Made by a program: the position numbers and the translations under genes. The notes beneath the pieces were generated by a model that was given only the letters and a program-made list of their open reading frames with translations, was not told where the DNA came from and searched no databases. 41,465 nt of DNA from Beijerinckia mobilis (GTDB lineage Bacteria; Pseudomonadota; Alphaproteobacteria; Rhizobiales; Beijerinckiaceae): assembly GCF_000745425.1 (NCBI RefSeq), contig NZ_JQJH01000025.1, positions 1 through 41,465 on the forward strand, written 5' to 3'. Positions 34,434 to 41,465 of this stretch are shown here, one piece after another. Position 1 is the stretch's first letter; every line of letters starts with the position of its first letter.

Positions 34434-34871
34434 TTACCCCCGAGCCGGTGCCGTCAGAGCGTTCCAGGCCGCGAGCGAGTCCATGTAGTCCCGCCAATGC
34501 GCGATCTTGCGATTCTCGATCCTGATGATCGAGCAGAACCGGTTATTGTATTTCACTCCGGTCGCGAGGATCGTCCCGTGGACCTCGTATTCGATGACAA
34601 TGACGGTGCTGTCGTCTGTTTTGTGCACGACCAGATTGTCGGCGGATTGCAGCGCGATGGCGCCGACATAGCCCTTGAATGCAGCCATCAGGTCGGGCCG
34701 CCCTTTGATGATGCGCGGCCAGCCGGGCACATCGTAGAGAACCTCGTAAATGGTGTCCTCGGTGATGACATCGAAGAAGTGCTCGCCATCGACGAGGCCG
34801 CCGAGCGCATTTCGGACGAGATAGAAATAGGGGGCGGCGGATCGGTAGGCGGCATATTCCGGATTTGGCAT
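34434..34871 (-). CDS. SnoaL-like (NTF2-fold) protein
   Basis: The 145-residue protein has a cone-shaped NTF2 fold pattern: FFDVITEDTIYEVLYDVPGW, a RPDLMAAFKGY helix, then strands TVIVIEYEVHG, NNRFCSIIRIENRKIAHWRD and YMDSLAAW. This matches the SnoaL-like/ketosteroid isomerase-related group. Catalysis and substrate are unknown. It is the first gene of an operon with azoR, and an AGAGAG stretch precedes the ATG. It starts 115 bases from the divergent hxlR gene. Confidence 0.82.
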   Translation of the reverse strand: MPNPEYAAYRSAAPYFYLVRNALGGLVDGEHFFDVITEDTIYEVLYDVPGWPRIIKGRPDLMAAFKGYVGAIALQSADNLVVHKTDDSTVIVIEYEVHGTILATGVKYNNRFCSIIRIENRKIAHWRDYMDSLAAWNALTAPARG

Positions 34872-34968
34872 CTGGCTCTCTCTGCGGCTCGCAAGGTTGC
34901 TTACTGAATGAGAGCTACCTATAAATCGGAAGCCTGTTTCGTGGAAGAAGGCACTTTGAAATCAGTTG

Positions 34969-34984
34969 CTTACGTTGAGGTAAG
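34969..34984. promoter_or_regulatory. Inverted repeat at the hxlR start (putative HxlR operator)
   Basis: CTTAC-GTTGAG-GTAAG is a perfect 5-bp inverted repeat ending two bases before the hxlR ATG and including its GAGGT ribosome-binding site. A very similar sequence stands before the second HxlR gene at 37460-37475. The same GTTGCTTAC word also occurs near 34895, close to the SnoaL-azoR start. Both suggest an HxlR-type site. Confidence 0.55.
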
Positions 34985-34986
34985 TT

Positions 34987-35382
34987 ATGGGAAAGGCGAG
35001 CCAGCCCAGACAGTTGGACCCTGCGGCGATCTGCCGGAGTTCGGACCCGCTCGCGGTGCGGGAACTGCTGACGAAGATCGGCGACAAGTGGACGATTTTC
35101 GTTGTGTTGTCGCTTGACCTTCTCGGCGGCCGCGCCCGCTTCTCGGAACTCGAACGGGCGGTTCCGGGCATTTCGCAGCGGATGCTCTCTTCGACCCTGA
35201 AAAATCTCGAACGCGACGGGATGGTGATCCGGGAAATGTTCGCGGAGGTGCCGCCTCGCGTCGAATATGAGATGACGGATTTGGGCAGAAGCCTGCTGCG
35301 CCCAACGCAGGGACTGGTCGATTGGGCCAAGGAAAACTGGCAACAGGTTCGGGAAGCGCAATCGAGCTACGATGAACGATGA
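34987..35382 (+). CDS. HxlR-family transcriptional regulator (azoR module)
   Basis: The 131-residue winged-helix protein has VRELLTKIGDKWTIFVVLSL, then GRARFSELERAVPGISQRML, SSTLKNLERDGMVIREMF and VPPRVEYEMTDLGRSLL. This is the full HxlR pattern. One cysteine near the N-terminus (AAIC) sits where redox-sensing cysteines are found in some HxlR/YodB proteins, which is suggestive only. It is divergent from the SnoaL-azoR operon and probably represses it in the absence of quinones or similar electrophiles. Confidence 0.92.
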   Translation: MGKASQPRQLDPAAICRSSDPLAVRELLTKIGDKWTIFVVLSLDLLGGRARFSELERAVPGISQRMLSSTLKNLERDGMVIREMFAEVPPRVEYEMTDLGRSLLRPTQGLVDWAKENWQQVREAQSSYDER

Positions 35383-35586
35383 GCCTCCGGCATCGTAAGG
35401 AGGGACAATCACCGACACTGGTCGCTTTATGGCTCGGATAACACAAGCCGTCTGGCGGAGAGCACCAACATTGGCCCATCGATCATTGGGATAAGCCTTT
35501 CGAAAAAACTGGTCCGTGGGTGTAACCATCCCGCTCCGGGATGCGAATGAGGAAACATCGGTACTGAACGAAAAGGCTTCCCCGTG

Positions 35587-36360
35587 ATGGATTGGAAAAC
35601 AAATCGCCGCAAGGTGATCGCTGGCCTCGCCGGGCTCGCAGGAGCAATGGCGATGTCTCCTGCAGCGCATGCCGACACACAGCCGACACGTGCAATTGCT
35701 TTCGATGGCTTCCCCATTTTCGACCCTCGCGGAGTGGTGGCACGCGCGCGAACGCTGCTCGGTCCCGTCGGCGACCAATTGGCCATACAATGGTCCGCGA
35801 AACTCTTTGGCTACAGCTGGTTGGTGACAGCTGCGGGGCGCTATCAGGATTTCAGGACGCTGGCGGATGCCGCGCTACGCTATGTGGCGGCGACGATGGG
35901 GGTGCAACTCGACGCCGCGACACGCATCGCGCTGGTTGATGCCTACGACAATCTCGATCTCTGGCCTGACGTCGTGCCTGCACTCGAGAAGTTGCGCGGC
36001 GCGGGCGTTCGGCTCGCGTTCCTGTCGAACCTCGGAGAAAACACGCTGAATACAAATATGGCGCGCAACAAGATCACGCAATTTTTTGAGCCGCCGCTCA
36101 GTACGGATCGCGTCGCTCGATTCAAGCCGGCGCCAGAGGCTTATGCCATGGCGATTTCTGCCTTCGGCATGCCACGCGAAACGATCGGCTTTGCCGCTTT
36201 TGGCGGTTGGGATGCCGCGGGCGCGAGTTGGTTTGGCTATCGCACCGCCTGGATCAACCGGATGAATCTGCCTATCGAGCCGCTTGATGTTCGCCCCGAA
36301 ATCGTCAGCAGCGGGATGGAAGGCGTACTGGCACTGGCGGGGCTATCTGGGTCTCGTTAA
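35587..36360 (+). CDS. Tat-exported HAD-type haloacid dehalogenase-like hydrolase
   Basis: The 257-residue protein begins with a Tat signal (MDWKTNRRKVIAGLAGLAG, cleavage near AHA). The mature part has type II haloacid dehalogenase order: FDGFPIFDPRG with the nucleophilic Asp, LFGYSWL, DLWPDVVPALEKLRGAG, LAFLSNLGEN, RFKPAPEAYAMAI and GGWDAAGASWFGYRTAWINR. Catalytic residues appear intact. Export by Tat is unusual for this mostly cytoplasmic family. The GTG at 35584 precedes the preferred ATG by one codon. Its end overlaps the convergent quinone oxidoreductase by four bases. Confidence 0.87.
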   Translation: MDWKTNRRKVIAGLAGLAGAMAMSPAAHADTQPTRAIAFDGFPIFDPRGVVARARTLLGPVGDQLAIQWSAKLFGYSWLVTAAGRYQDFRTLADAALRYVAATMGVQLDAATRIALVDAYDNLDLWPDVVPALEKLRGAGVRLAFLSNLGENTLNTNMARNKITQFFEPPLSTDRVARFKPAPEAYAMAISAFGMPRETIGFAAFGGWDAAGASWFGYRTAWINRMNLPIEPLDVRPEIVSSGMEGVLALAGLSGSR

Positions 36361-37379
36361 GGCGCGGGATCTGCCGCTGGCGTCTCCGCGTGTGGCACGA
36401 GAAGGAGTTTGCCCATCGAGCCGCGCGATTCCAACAGGTGATGCGCTTCCGCGACCTGATCCAGCCGATAGCGTCCACCTATCGTGACCTTAAGCTCACC
36501 GCACCCGACGAGGTCGAACAATTCGCCGAGATCCGCCTTAAGACTTTCAGGCGTCAGCAGAGGCGCGAATGCGAAGCCCGTGACCGACTGGTTGTTGAAA
36601 ATCAATCGGAGCAATTCGGGTACGCCGAAGTCGAATTGCTGAATATTGAGCGCCCCGTAAATCACGATCTGGCCGAGCGGTGCAAGGACTTGCAGGCTTG
36701 CCGCCGTCACCGCGCCGCCGGCGGATTCATAGATGATATCAGGGCCTTTTCCGCCAAGGGCCTCTGTCAGTGTGTCGATCCAATTGGGCTGTGTATAGTC
36801 AACGCCAATGTCGGCACCAAGTGAATGTGCGAAAGCGAGTTTCTCGCTGCTGCTCGCAGCCGCAGCGATGATGTGTGCGCCTGCGCGTCGGGCAAGCTGC
36901 ACGAGCATCGAACCGACGCCACCCGCAGCGGCATTGACGAGCACCACCTTGCCTTCCGGCATGACCCGCCGCACCAGGTGAAGCGCAGTCAATCCCTGGA
37001 CCATCAGAGCTGCAGCTTCGCCGAATGAGACCGTATCCGGTAGTGCTATGAGACAATCAGCAGGAACCAAGGCATATTCGGCATAGCCGCCAAAGCCGCA
37101 AGGCGTGGCGAAAAGCGGGGCTGCGACGCGCATGCCCACATCGATGCCATCCACGCCGGGACCCAGGGCTGCGACGACACCTGTGACTTCATTTCCAAGC
37201 ACTGATGGGAGTGGCGGCGTGATCGCGTAACGATCCCGGCGCATCAATGTATCGGCGAAATTGATCCCCGATGCCCCGACGCGCAAGAGCACTTCACCCA
37301 CACCCGGCTCAGGAGTCGGTAGGTCCAAAAGCTCAAGGGTTTCGGGTTCTCCGAACCGGGTGAGTTGTATCGCTTTCAT
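36357..37379 (-). CDS. NADPH:quinone oxidoreductase-type zinc-independent MDR protein
   Basis: The 340-residue medium-chain dehydrogenase/reductase has the quinone-oxidoreductase pattern: GASGINFADTLMRRDRY, LGNEVTGVVAALGPGVDG, LMVQGLTALHLVRRV and the NADPH-binding VNAAAGGVGSMLVQLARRAG. GADIGVDYTQPNW, DIIYESAGGA and QIVIYGALN follow. Structural-zinc cysteines are lacking, as usual for the QOR branch. It likely reduces quinones or unsaturated carbonyls with NADPH. It is divergent from the second HxlR regulator, 97 bases away. Confidence 0.92.
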   Translation of the reverse strand: MKAIQLTRFGEPETLELLDLPTPEPGVGEVLLRVGASGINFADTLMRRDRYAITPPLPSVLGNEVTGVVAALGPGVDGIDVGMRVAAPLFATPCGFGGYAEYALVPADCLIALPDTVSFGEAAALMVQGLTALHLVRRVMPEGKVVLVNAAAGGVGSMLVQLARRAGAHIIAAAASSSEKLAFAHSLGADIGVDYTQPNWIDTLTEALGGKGPDIIYESAGGAVTAASLQVLAPLGQIVIYGALNIQQFDFGVPELLRLIFNNQSVTGFAFAPLLTPESLKADLGELFDLVGCGELKVTIGGRYRLDQVAEAHHLLESRGSMGKLLLVPHAETPAADPAP

Positions 37380-37459
37380 GAACGGCCTCGCAATTTGCTT
37401 GTTCTGGCCTCAAATAGCGATACAGATGTTCTGGGATCTACGAACCAATTTGTGCAATA

Positions 37460-37475
37460 CTCACCTTGAGGTAAC
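37460..37475. promoter_or_regulatory. HxlR-type inverted repeat before the second hxlR gene
   Basis: CTCAC-CTTGAG-GTAAC lies directly before the ATG at 37477. It has one arm mismatch but shares CTTGAGGTAA-like layout and position with the repeat at 34969-34984. Part of the similarity is the common ribosome-binding site GAGGT. Confidence 0.4.
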
Positions 37476-37476
37476 C

Positions 37477-37914
37477 ATGGGCGATCCGATCAAGAGATTA
37501 CCGATCCTTCCAGCGGAACGGGCGCTCAAGGTCATCGCTGGACGCTGGAAACCGATTATCCTTTACTATCTGTTCGAGCGGCCCCAGCGATTATCCGAAT
37601 TGGCGCGGCTGATGCCGGAGATCAGCCAGAAAGTATTGATCCAGCAGCTACGCGAAATGGAGATGCATGGCATTGTCGCCCGCGAAATATTCCGGCAGGT
37701 GCCGCCACGCGTCGAATATAGCGCGACTGAACTCGGGCGAAGCCTGGAACCGGTCTTGACGGCTTTGTGTGAATGGGGACGGCGCCATGCCGCCGAACTC
37801 GGAGAACTGGATCGGCTGGCCGATTGTACAGTCGAGCGGGTGCGCGGTAATCAACGCAATACAGACGATCATGGGCAGGAGAGGTCCCCGCATCAAAGCG
37901 ATATCGTAACATGA
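37477..37914 (+). CDS. HxlR-family transcriptional regulator (quinone oxidoreductase module)
   Basis: The 145-residue winged-helix protein has ERALKVIAGRWKPIILYYLF, RPQRLSELARLMPEISQKVL, IQQLREMEMHGIVAREIFRQ and VPPRVEYSATELGRSLEPVL. The open frame extends upstream to 37261, inside the divergent oxidoreductase gene, so the ATG at 37477 with its GAGGT site is the start. It is a paralogue in type of the regulator at 34987. It has a C-terminal tail of low complexity (RGNQRNTDDHGQ) and no cysteine near its N-terminus. It probably controls the divergent oxidoreductase gene. Confidence 0.92.
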   Translation: MGDPIKRLPILPAERALKVIAGRWKPIILYYLFERPQRLSELARLMPEISQKVLIQQLREMEMHGIVAREIFRQVPPRVEYSATELGRSLEPVLTALCEWGRRHAAELGELDRLADCTVERVRGNQRNTDDHGQERSPHQSDIVT

Positions 37915-38426
37915 TCGTTGGCGGGCTGTTTGCCATAATCTGTTGCGCGTACTGGAGAAGCCGTTTCAGTCTGTTAGGAAGCGTTCGCTGTAACTGCATT
38001 CTTCGTGTTGCTTGGAGTCTGTGTATGACATAGTTGTCATCGAGATAATAATCTTGTATATTTTGTGTCCGGCTCTGGGAATGCATGATTGCGCTGATGT
38101 GGCCTTGCAGGCCAAGCATGATGTCTGTCTCTGGGCGACGGCATCCATGCCGAGTTTATGGAGAAGACCATTGCCGACTGGCTCGACAGCCACATCGATG
38201 AACTCATGTCGTGGAACCGATCAAAACCAAATCAGATGTGATTTTTGATCTATGAGATTGAAAAAATGCAGATAGATTGATGGAATTATACTTTATTCGC
38301 CTTTGTATTACTGCAACTCGAAAGCTTTCGTTTCAGCTTCCGGTAATAACTCCATGAGAAATTGATGAAATAAGCAATGCAGAGTTGCTTGCGATTCCAT
38401 TAATCATTCTTACTGGTGTTGCCGCA
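37915..38426. other. Gene-poor region before the chemotaxis gene
   Basis: These 512 bases contain a perfect inverted repeat ATGACA-TAGT-TGTCAT (38025-38040), a possible transposase fragment (38134-38241) and an AT-rich zone (38240-38420) that presumably carries the chemoreceptor promoter. No intact gene is seen. Confidence 0.5.
38134..38241 (+). pseudogene. Possible IS66-type transposase C-terminal remnant
   Basis: A 35-codon tail without its own start (an upstream TGA lies at 38119) reads ADWLDSHIDELMSWNR near its end. IS66-family transposases commonly end in an I/L-D-E-L-L-P-W motif. The similarity is short and the proline is replaced, so this is tentative. An alternative is chance. Confidence 0.3.
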
Positions 38427-40799
38427 ATGAAGATGAATTCAATTCAATTTAAAATTGCCTTTTTGTCTGGAGCTTCAGTACTCGGTGCAACGCTCGTCCT
38501 GATCGGCTTTAACACTTTAGCCTCGAATAACAGCGCACGCTTCGTGAACGAACAAGTCAACGCCCTTCTGGCTACGAAAACGAAAGAATCGTTGCAAACC
38601 CTTGCCTCGACGCAGGCAGGCCTTATCGGCGCGACGCTGAATGAAGCCTTCGATGCTGCTCGCGATATGGCAAGAGCCTTCGAGAGTTTGAGGTCAGAGA
38701 CAGATGATCCGACATTACTCGGTGAGAAAAGAGCGCAATTCAATGCGATCCTTCTCAAAGTTCTGAAGGATAACCAACGGTTTAACGGCACCTATAGTGC
38801 TTGGGAGCCAGAAGCGCTTGGGCGTGACGCGGAATTTCACAACAAACGCGACTTAGGCTCGGACGGGACTGGCCGATTCCTTCCCTACTGGACCCGTGAT
38901 AACAAAGGTCACGTGGCAATCCAGCCGCTAGTCGAGTATGATAGCGAAAGCCTCCATCCCAACGGGGTGATGAAGGGGGCGTGGTATATCAATCCTAAGA
39001 ATGGTGGCGGGGAAAGTATCCTTGATCCCCTTCCTTATGTTGTTCAGGGTAAAAACGTCTATCTCGCGACTATGTCGGTCCCGATCAATTTGAACGGACG
39101 TTTTCTCGGCGTGGCAGGTGCTGATTACGATTTGGCATTCGTTCAGAAGCTTGCCGAGAAAGTCAAAAGTTCGATCTTTAATGCTAAGGCATCCGTGTCG
39201 ATTATCAGTTCCAAAGGACTGGTAGTGGCATCGAGCGATCATCCTGACGTGATAGGCCAGCCGTTCGGGAGGTTGGATGCAAACTGGAGCCAGTATAATC
39301 AAATTGTTCGAGATGGCCGTGCACAGGTTGCGGAAGATCGAGATTTGCGGGTCTTCAAATCCTTCGCACCGATTACCCTGGGTCGCACATCGACACCATG
39401 GTCCGTTTTGATCGAAGTTCCAACATCGGTCGCAATGGCAGAAGCGACCGAACTGAGCCAAAAGTTGGATGAACGGAATGCCTCGGACCGTCTCCTTCAA
39501 ATCCTGGTTTCAATCAGCGTGGTATGCGCTGGCGTCATCGCCCTTTGGTTCACAGCCAGGCGATTAGCAAAGCCGATATTGGATCTCAGCCTAACCATGC
39601 GAGAACTGGCTGCGGGAAATAAGTCGGTCACCGTCCCTAGCAAGGGTCTAAGCGATGAGATTCAGGAAATGGCCGAGGCTGTTCAAATCTTCAAGGACGC
39701 AGCAATCAAAAAGGACGAGCTAGAGCAGGAAGCACTTGAGACTCGTTCTCGCACGGAAAAAGAGCGTAAAGCTGTCGAAGAAGAGCGGGCTCAGTCGCTT
39801 GCGTATCAGACGCAGGCCATTGATCGCCTTGCGACCGGCCTTGCTAAACTGGCCGAGGGAAATTTGGCTTTCGATTTGGTTGAGAGTTTTTCACCGGAAT
39901 ACGAACGCTTGCGGCATGATTTCAATAGCGCTGTCGCACAATTAAACGAAACGATGCACGCAATCGTTTCAAATTCGACTGCCATCCATTCCGGATCTGG
40001 CGAAATTTCCCAGGCGGCGGATAATCTATCAAAGAGAACCGAACAACAGGCGGCGAGCCTTGAAGAGACCGCCGCTGCATTGGACGAAATCACCGCGACC
40101 GTGAAACGATCGGCTGAAAATGCATCCCATGCGCATTCTGTTGTCGAAAACGCAAATCAGGATGCGAGACAGAGTGCAACAGTGGTCCTTGATGCCGTTA
40201 AGGCTATGGATTCTATTTCGAAGTCAGCACAGCAAATCGGTCAGATCATCGGTGTGATCGATGAAATCGCCTTCCAGACTAATCTTCTGGCTCTCAACGC
40301 GGGAGTCGAAGCCGCCCGTGCCGGAGAAGCGGGAAGAGGTTTCGCGGTTGTTGCCTCGGAAGTCCGGGCCTTGGCCCAGCGCTCCGCTGAAGCTGCAAAA
40401 GACATCAAGACTCTAATCTCTGTATCGACGACGGAAGTCGATCACGGTGTCCAGCTCGTCAACAAGGCGGGTGAAGCTTTGGATCGGATTATTGCGCAGG
40501 TCAACGAGATCAACGGCATTGTGACCGAAATCGCGACCGGGGCAAAGGAGCAGGCAACGGGGCTCGCTGAGATTAACGCCGCTATAAATCAGATGGATCA
40601 GACAACCCAGCAGAATGCAGCGATGGTGGAAGAATCGACCGCGGCGAGCCATTCCTTAGTAAATGAAGCCAATGAATTGTCGCGTCTCATCGAACAGTTC
40701 CAACTCAAGCCTGAAGAGAGAACCAATGCTTCAATCATCGGTGCGGGAACTTCGCCTATGATAGCGGCAAGCTTCCGGCCGTCGCGTCGCGTTGCCTAA
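38427..40799 (+). CDS. Methyl-accepting chemotaxis protein with Cache sensor
   Basis: The 790-residue chemoreceptor has a first membrane helix near residues 10-30 and a periplasmic double-Cache-type sensor (about 40-330) with GTYSAWEPEALG and RFLGVAGADYDLAFVQKLA. The second membrane helix (about 345-365) is followed by HAMP (RRLAKPILDLSLTMRELAAG) and a coiled coil with a second HAMP-like part. The signalling domain contains EIAFQTNLLALNAGVEAARA and GEAGRGFAVVASEVRALAQR, the conserved hairpin tip. No C-terminal CheR-binding pentapeptide is seen. The frame opens with TTG at 38385; the ATG at 38427 is preferred but lacks a good ribosome-binding site. The ligand is unknown; Cache receptors often bind amino acids or organic acids. 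Confidence 0.93.
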   Translation: MKMNSIQFKIAFLSGASVLGATLVLIGFNTLASNNSARFVNEQVNALLATKTKESLQTLASTQAGLIGATLNEAFDAARDMARAFESLRSETDDPTLLGEKRAQFNAILLKVLKDNQRFNGTYSAWEPEALGRDAEFHNKRDLGSDGTGRFLPYWTRDNKGHVAIQPLVEYDSESLHPNGVMKGAWYINPKNGGGESILDPLPYVVQGKNVYLATMSVPINLNGRFLGVAGADYDLAFVQKLAEKVKSSIFNAKASVSIISSKGLVVASSDHPDVIGQPFGRLDANWSQYNQIVRDGRAQVAEDRDLRVFKSFAPITLGRTSTPWSVLIEVPTSVAMAEATELSQKLDERNASDRLLQILVSISVVCAGVIALWFTARRLAKPILDLSLTMRELAAGNKSVTVPSKGLSDEIQEMAEAVQIFKDAAIKKDELEQEALETRSRTEKERKAVEEERAQSLAYQTQAIDRLATGLAKLAEGNLAFDLVESFSPEYERLRHDFNSAVAQLNETMHAIVSNSTAIHSGSGEISQAADNLSKRTEQQAASLEETAAALDEITATVKRSAENASHAHSVVENANQDARQSATVVLDAVKAMDSISKSAQQIGQIIGVIDEIAFQTNLLALNAGVEAARAGEAGRGFAVVASEVRALAQRSAEAAKDIKTLISVSTTEVDHGVQLVNKAGEALDRIIAQVNEINGIVTEIATGAKEQATGLAEINAAINQMDQTTQQNAAMVEESTAASHSLVNEANELSRLIEQFQLKPEERTNASIIGAGTSPMIAASFRPSRRVA

Positions 40800-41118
40800 C
40801 GAACAATGGGAAGTAAAACCCATCGGACGTGAGGGCGGAAAACCCTCTATGCCTTGCGATGGATGCAGCATGTCGAAGGGCTCAATGCCGAAGTCCTGGC
40901 AAGCCGGTATACATCTGAGGCGATGTATATTCGTTGCAGACTGTTCGATCGACATAGAGCAATAGATGGTCATTTTGCTTGTCATGCTGGGGCTTGATGG
41001 CGAAGAAATTGATGACGGCGAGACCGTCATCGTCGAAACCGTTGTTTCGCTCACGTGAATCTCGCCGTGGTGGCGGCTTAGCGCCGCCAGCCCGGTTGAT
41101 CCGAAGCTGACAGAAAGT
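40800..41118. other. Gene-free region before the insertion sequence
   Basis: No supported gene is seen. A 30-codon acidic frame around 40963-41056 has no ribosome-binding site. TGGCGGC/GCCGCCA forms a 7-bp hairpin (41071-41089) that could end transcription from the chemoreceptor gene, although no T tract follows. Confidence 0.45.
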
Positions 41119-41162
41119 CTAGGTCCTGTTGACGAATAGGATTCCCAAGTTGCGAAGGTTCT

Positions 41163-41200
41163 GATTCAAAGTCGCTTTCAGAAGGAGGCGACTTTGATTC
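41163..41200 (+). promoter_or_regulatory. Hairpin around the transposase translation start
   Basis: GATTCAAAGTCGC pairs with GCGACTTTGATTC (41163-41175 with 41188-41200, 12 of 13). The loop displays AAGGAG of the ribosome-binding site while the TTG start lies in the right arm. Such structures limit transposase translation when transcription enters from outside in several insertion sequences; here it is an inference. Confidence 0.6.
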
Positions 41201-41465
41201 GTGGGCTGATGTCGGATGAAGAATGGGCCTGTCTTGAGCCGTTCGTGACGCGGCGCGGGCCGCATAGCGGGCGACGTGCGAAGGACCATCGCCTTGTTCT
41301 TGATGGTATTTTCTGGATTTCCCGCACGGGCGTGCAATGGCGCGATTTGCACGAGCATTTCGGCAAATGGTCATCAGTTTATCGCCAGTTTCGGCGCTGG
41401 ACGCTGGCTGGATTGTGGGAAACGCTGCTCGAAGCCTTGAATGAGACCGAAGGTGTCGGCGAGAC
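41194..41465 (+). CDS. IS5-family transposase, N-terminal part (partial)
   Basis: About 90 residues are present with the DUF4096-type N-terminus of IS5-family transposases: MSDEEWACLEPFVTRRGP, SGRRAKDHRLVLDGIFWISR, TGVQWRDLHEHFGKWSSVYR and QFRRWTLAGLWETLLEAL. The DDE catalytic part lies beyond the window. The start is TTG at 41194, six bases after AAGGAGG; an internal ATG at 41209 is the alternative. Whether the element is intact cannot be seen. Confidence 0.85.
   Translation, partial: MIRGLMSDEEWACLEPFVTRRGPHSGRRAKDHRLVLDGIFWISRTGVQWRDLHEHFGKWSSVYRQFRRWTLAGLWETLLEALNETEGVGE

Larger units (their letters stand above)
41123..41465 (+). mobile_element. IS5-family insertion sequence, left end (cut by window edge)
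   Basis: A transposase frame of the IS5 family begins at 41194 and runs off the window. The likely left terminus is near 41119-41123, where CTAG (a YTAR-type target used by IS5 relatives) is followed by GTCCTGTTGACG. The right end is outside, so the terminal inverted repeat and the target duplication cannot be verified. Confidence 0.6.

Overview
The window reads as a chromosomal segment of an alphaproteobacterium, most likely a member of the Hyphomicrobiales (Rhizobiales). The DNA is moderately GC-rich. The gene styles (KdpFABC-DE, DUF1254/DUF1214 pair, PBP1A-type enzyme, YcgN-like and LipB proteins) fit that group. A Beijerinckiaceae-like host is a reasonable guess, but no rRNA or other decisive marker is present.

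Region 1 (1-9450) has a phosphorus theme. It holds the last codons of one secreted phospholipase C, a complete tandem paralogue with a Tat signal, a secreted phosphodiesterase/nucleotide pyrophosphatase, and, after a DUF3047-like gene with a divergent TetR regulator, a Pit-type phosphate transporter. PhoB-type 7+4+7 boxes stand in front of the complete phospholipase (360-377) and in front of pit on the other strand (9382-9399). This suggests PhoB-controlled phosphate scavenging.

Region 2 (9450-23710) is housekeeping and small conserved genes: a HerA-like DUF853 ATPase, a DUF2267-like protein, the DUF1254/DUF1214 membrane pair, aroA, a convergent bifunctional penicillin-binding protein, a YcgN-like cysteine-cluster protein, a two-repeat periplasmic protein, a two-domain VOC protein divergent from a MarR regulator, an unrecognised protein, lipB and tRNA-Leu(GAG). 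Several intergenic gaps carry related palindromic elements that look like a dispersed repeat family.

Region 3 (24330-32352) is a full potassium-starvation operon: a 31-residue membrane peptide, kdpF, kdpA, kdpB, kdpC, kdpD and kdpE, closely packed and mostly overlapping. The two small genes are easily missed.

Region 4 (32353-41465) is accessory. An AT-rich patch encodes a cytoplasmic trypsin-like protease. It is followed by two redox-stress modules, each with its own HxlR regulator (azoreductase + SnoaL-like; Tat-exported HAD dehalogenase-like + quinone oxidoreductase), a possible IS66 remnant, a methyl-accepting chemotaxis protein, and the 5' end of an IS5-family element running off the window.

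The best candidates for undescribed biology are the kdp leader peptide, the phosphorus-scavenging regulon layout, the solitary protease in foreign-looking DNA, the two-repeat cysteine protein at 19410, and the repeat family.
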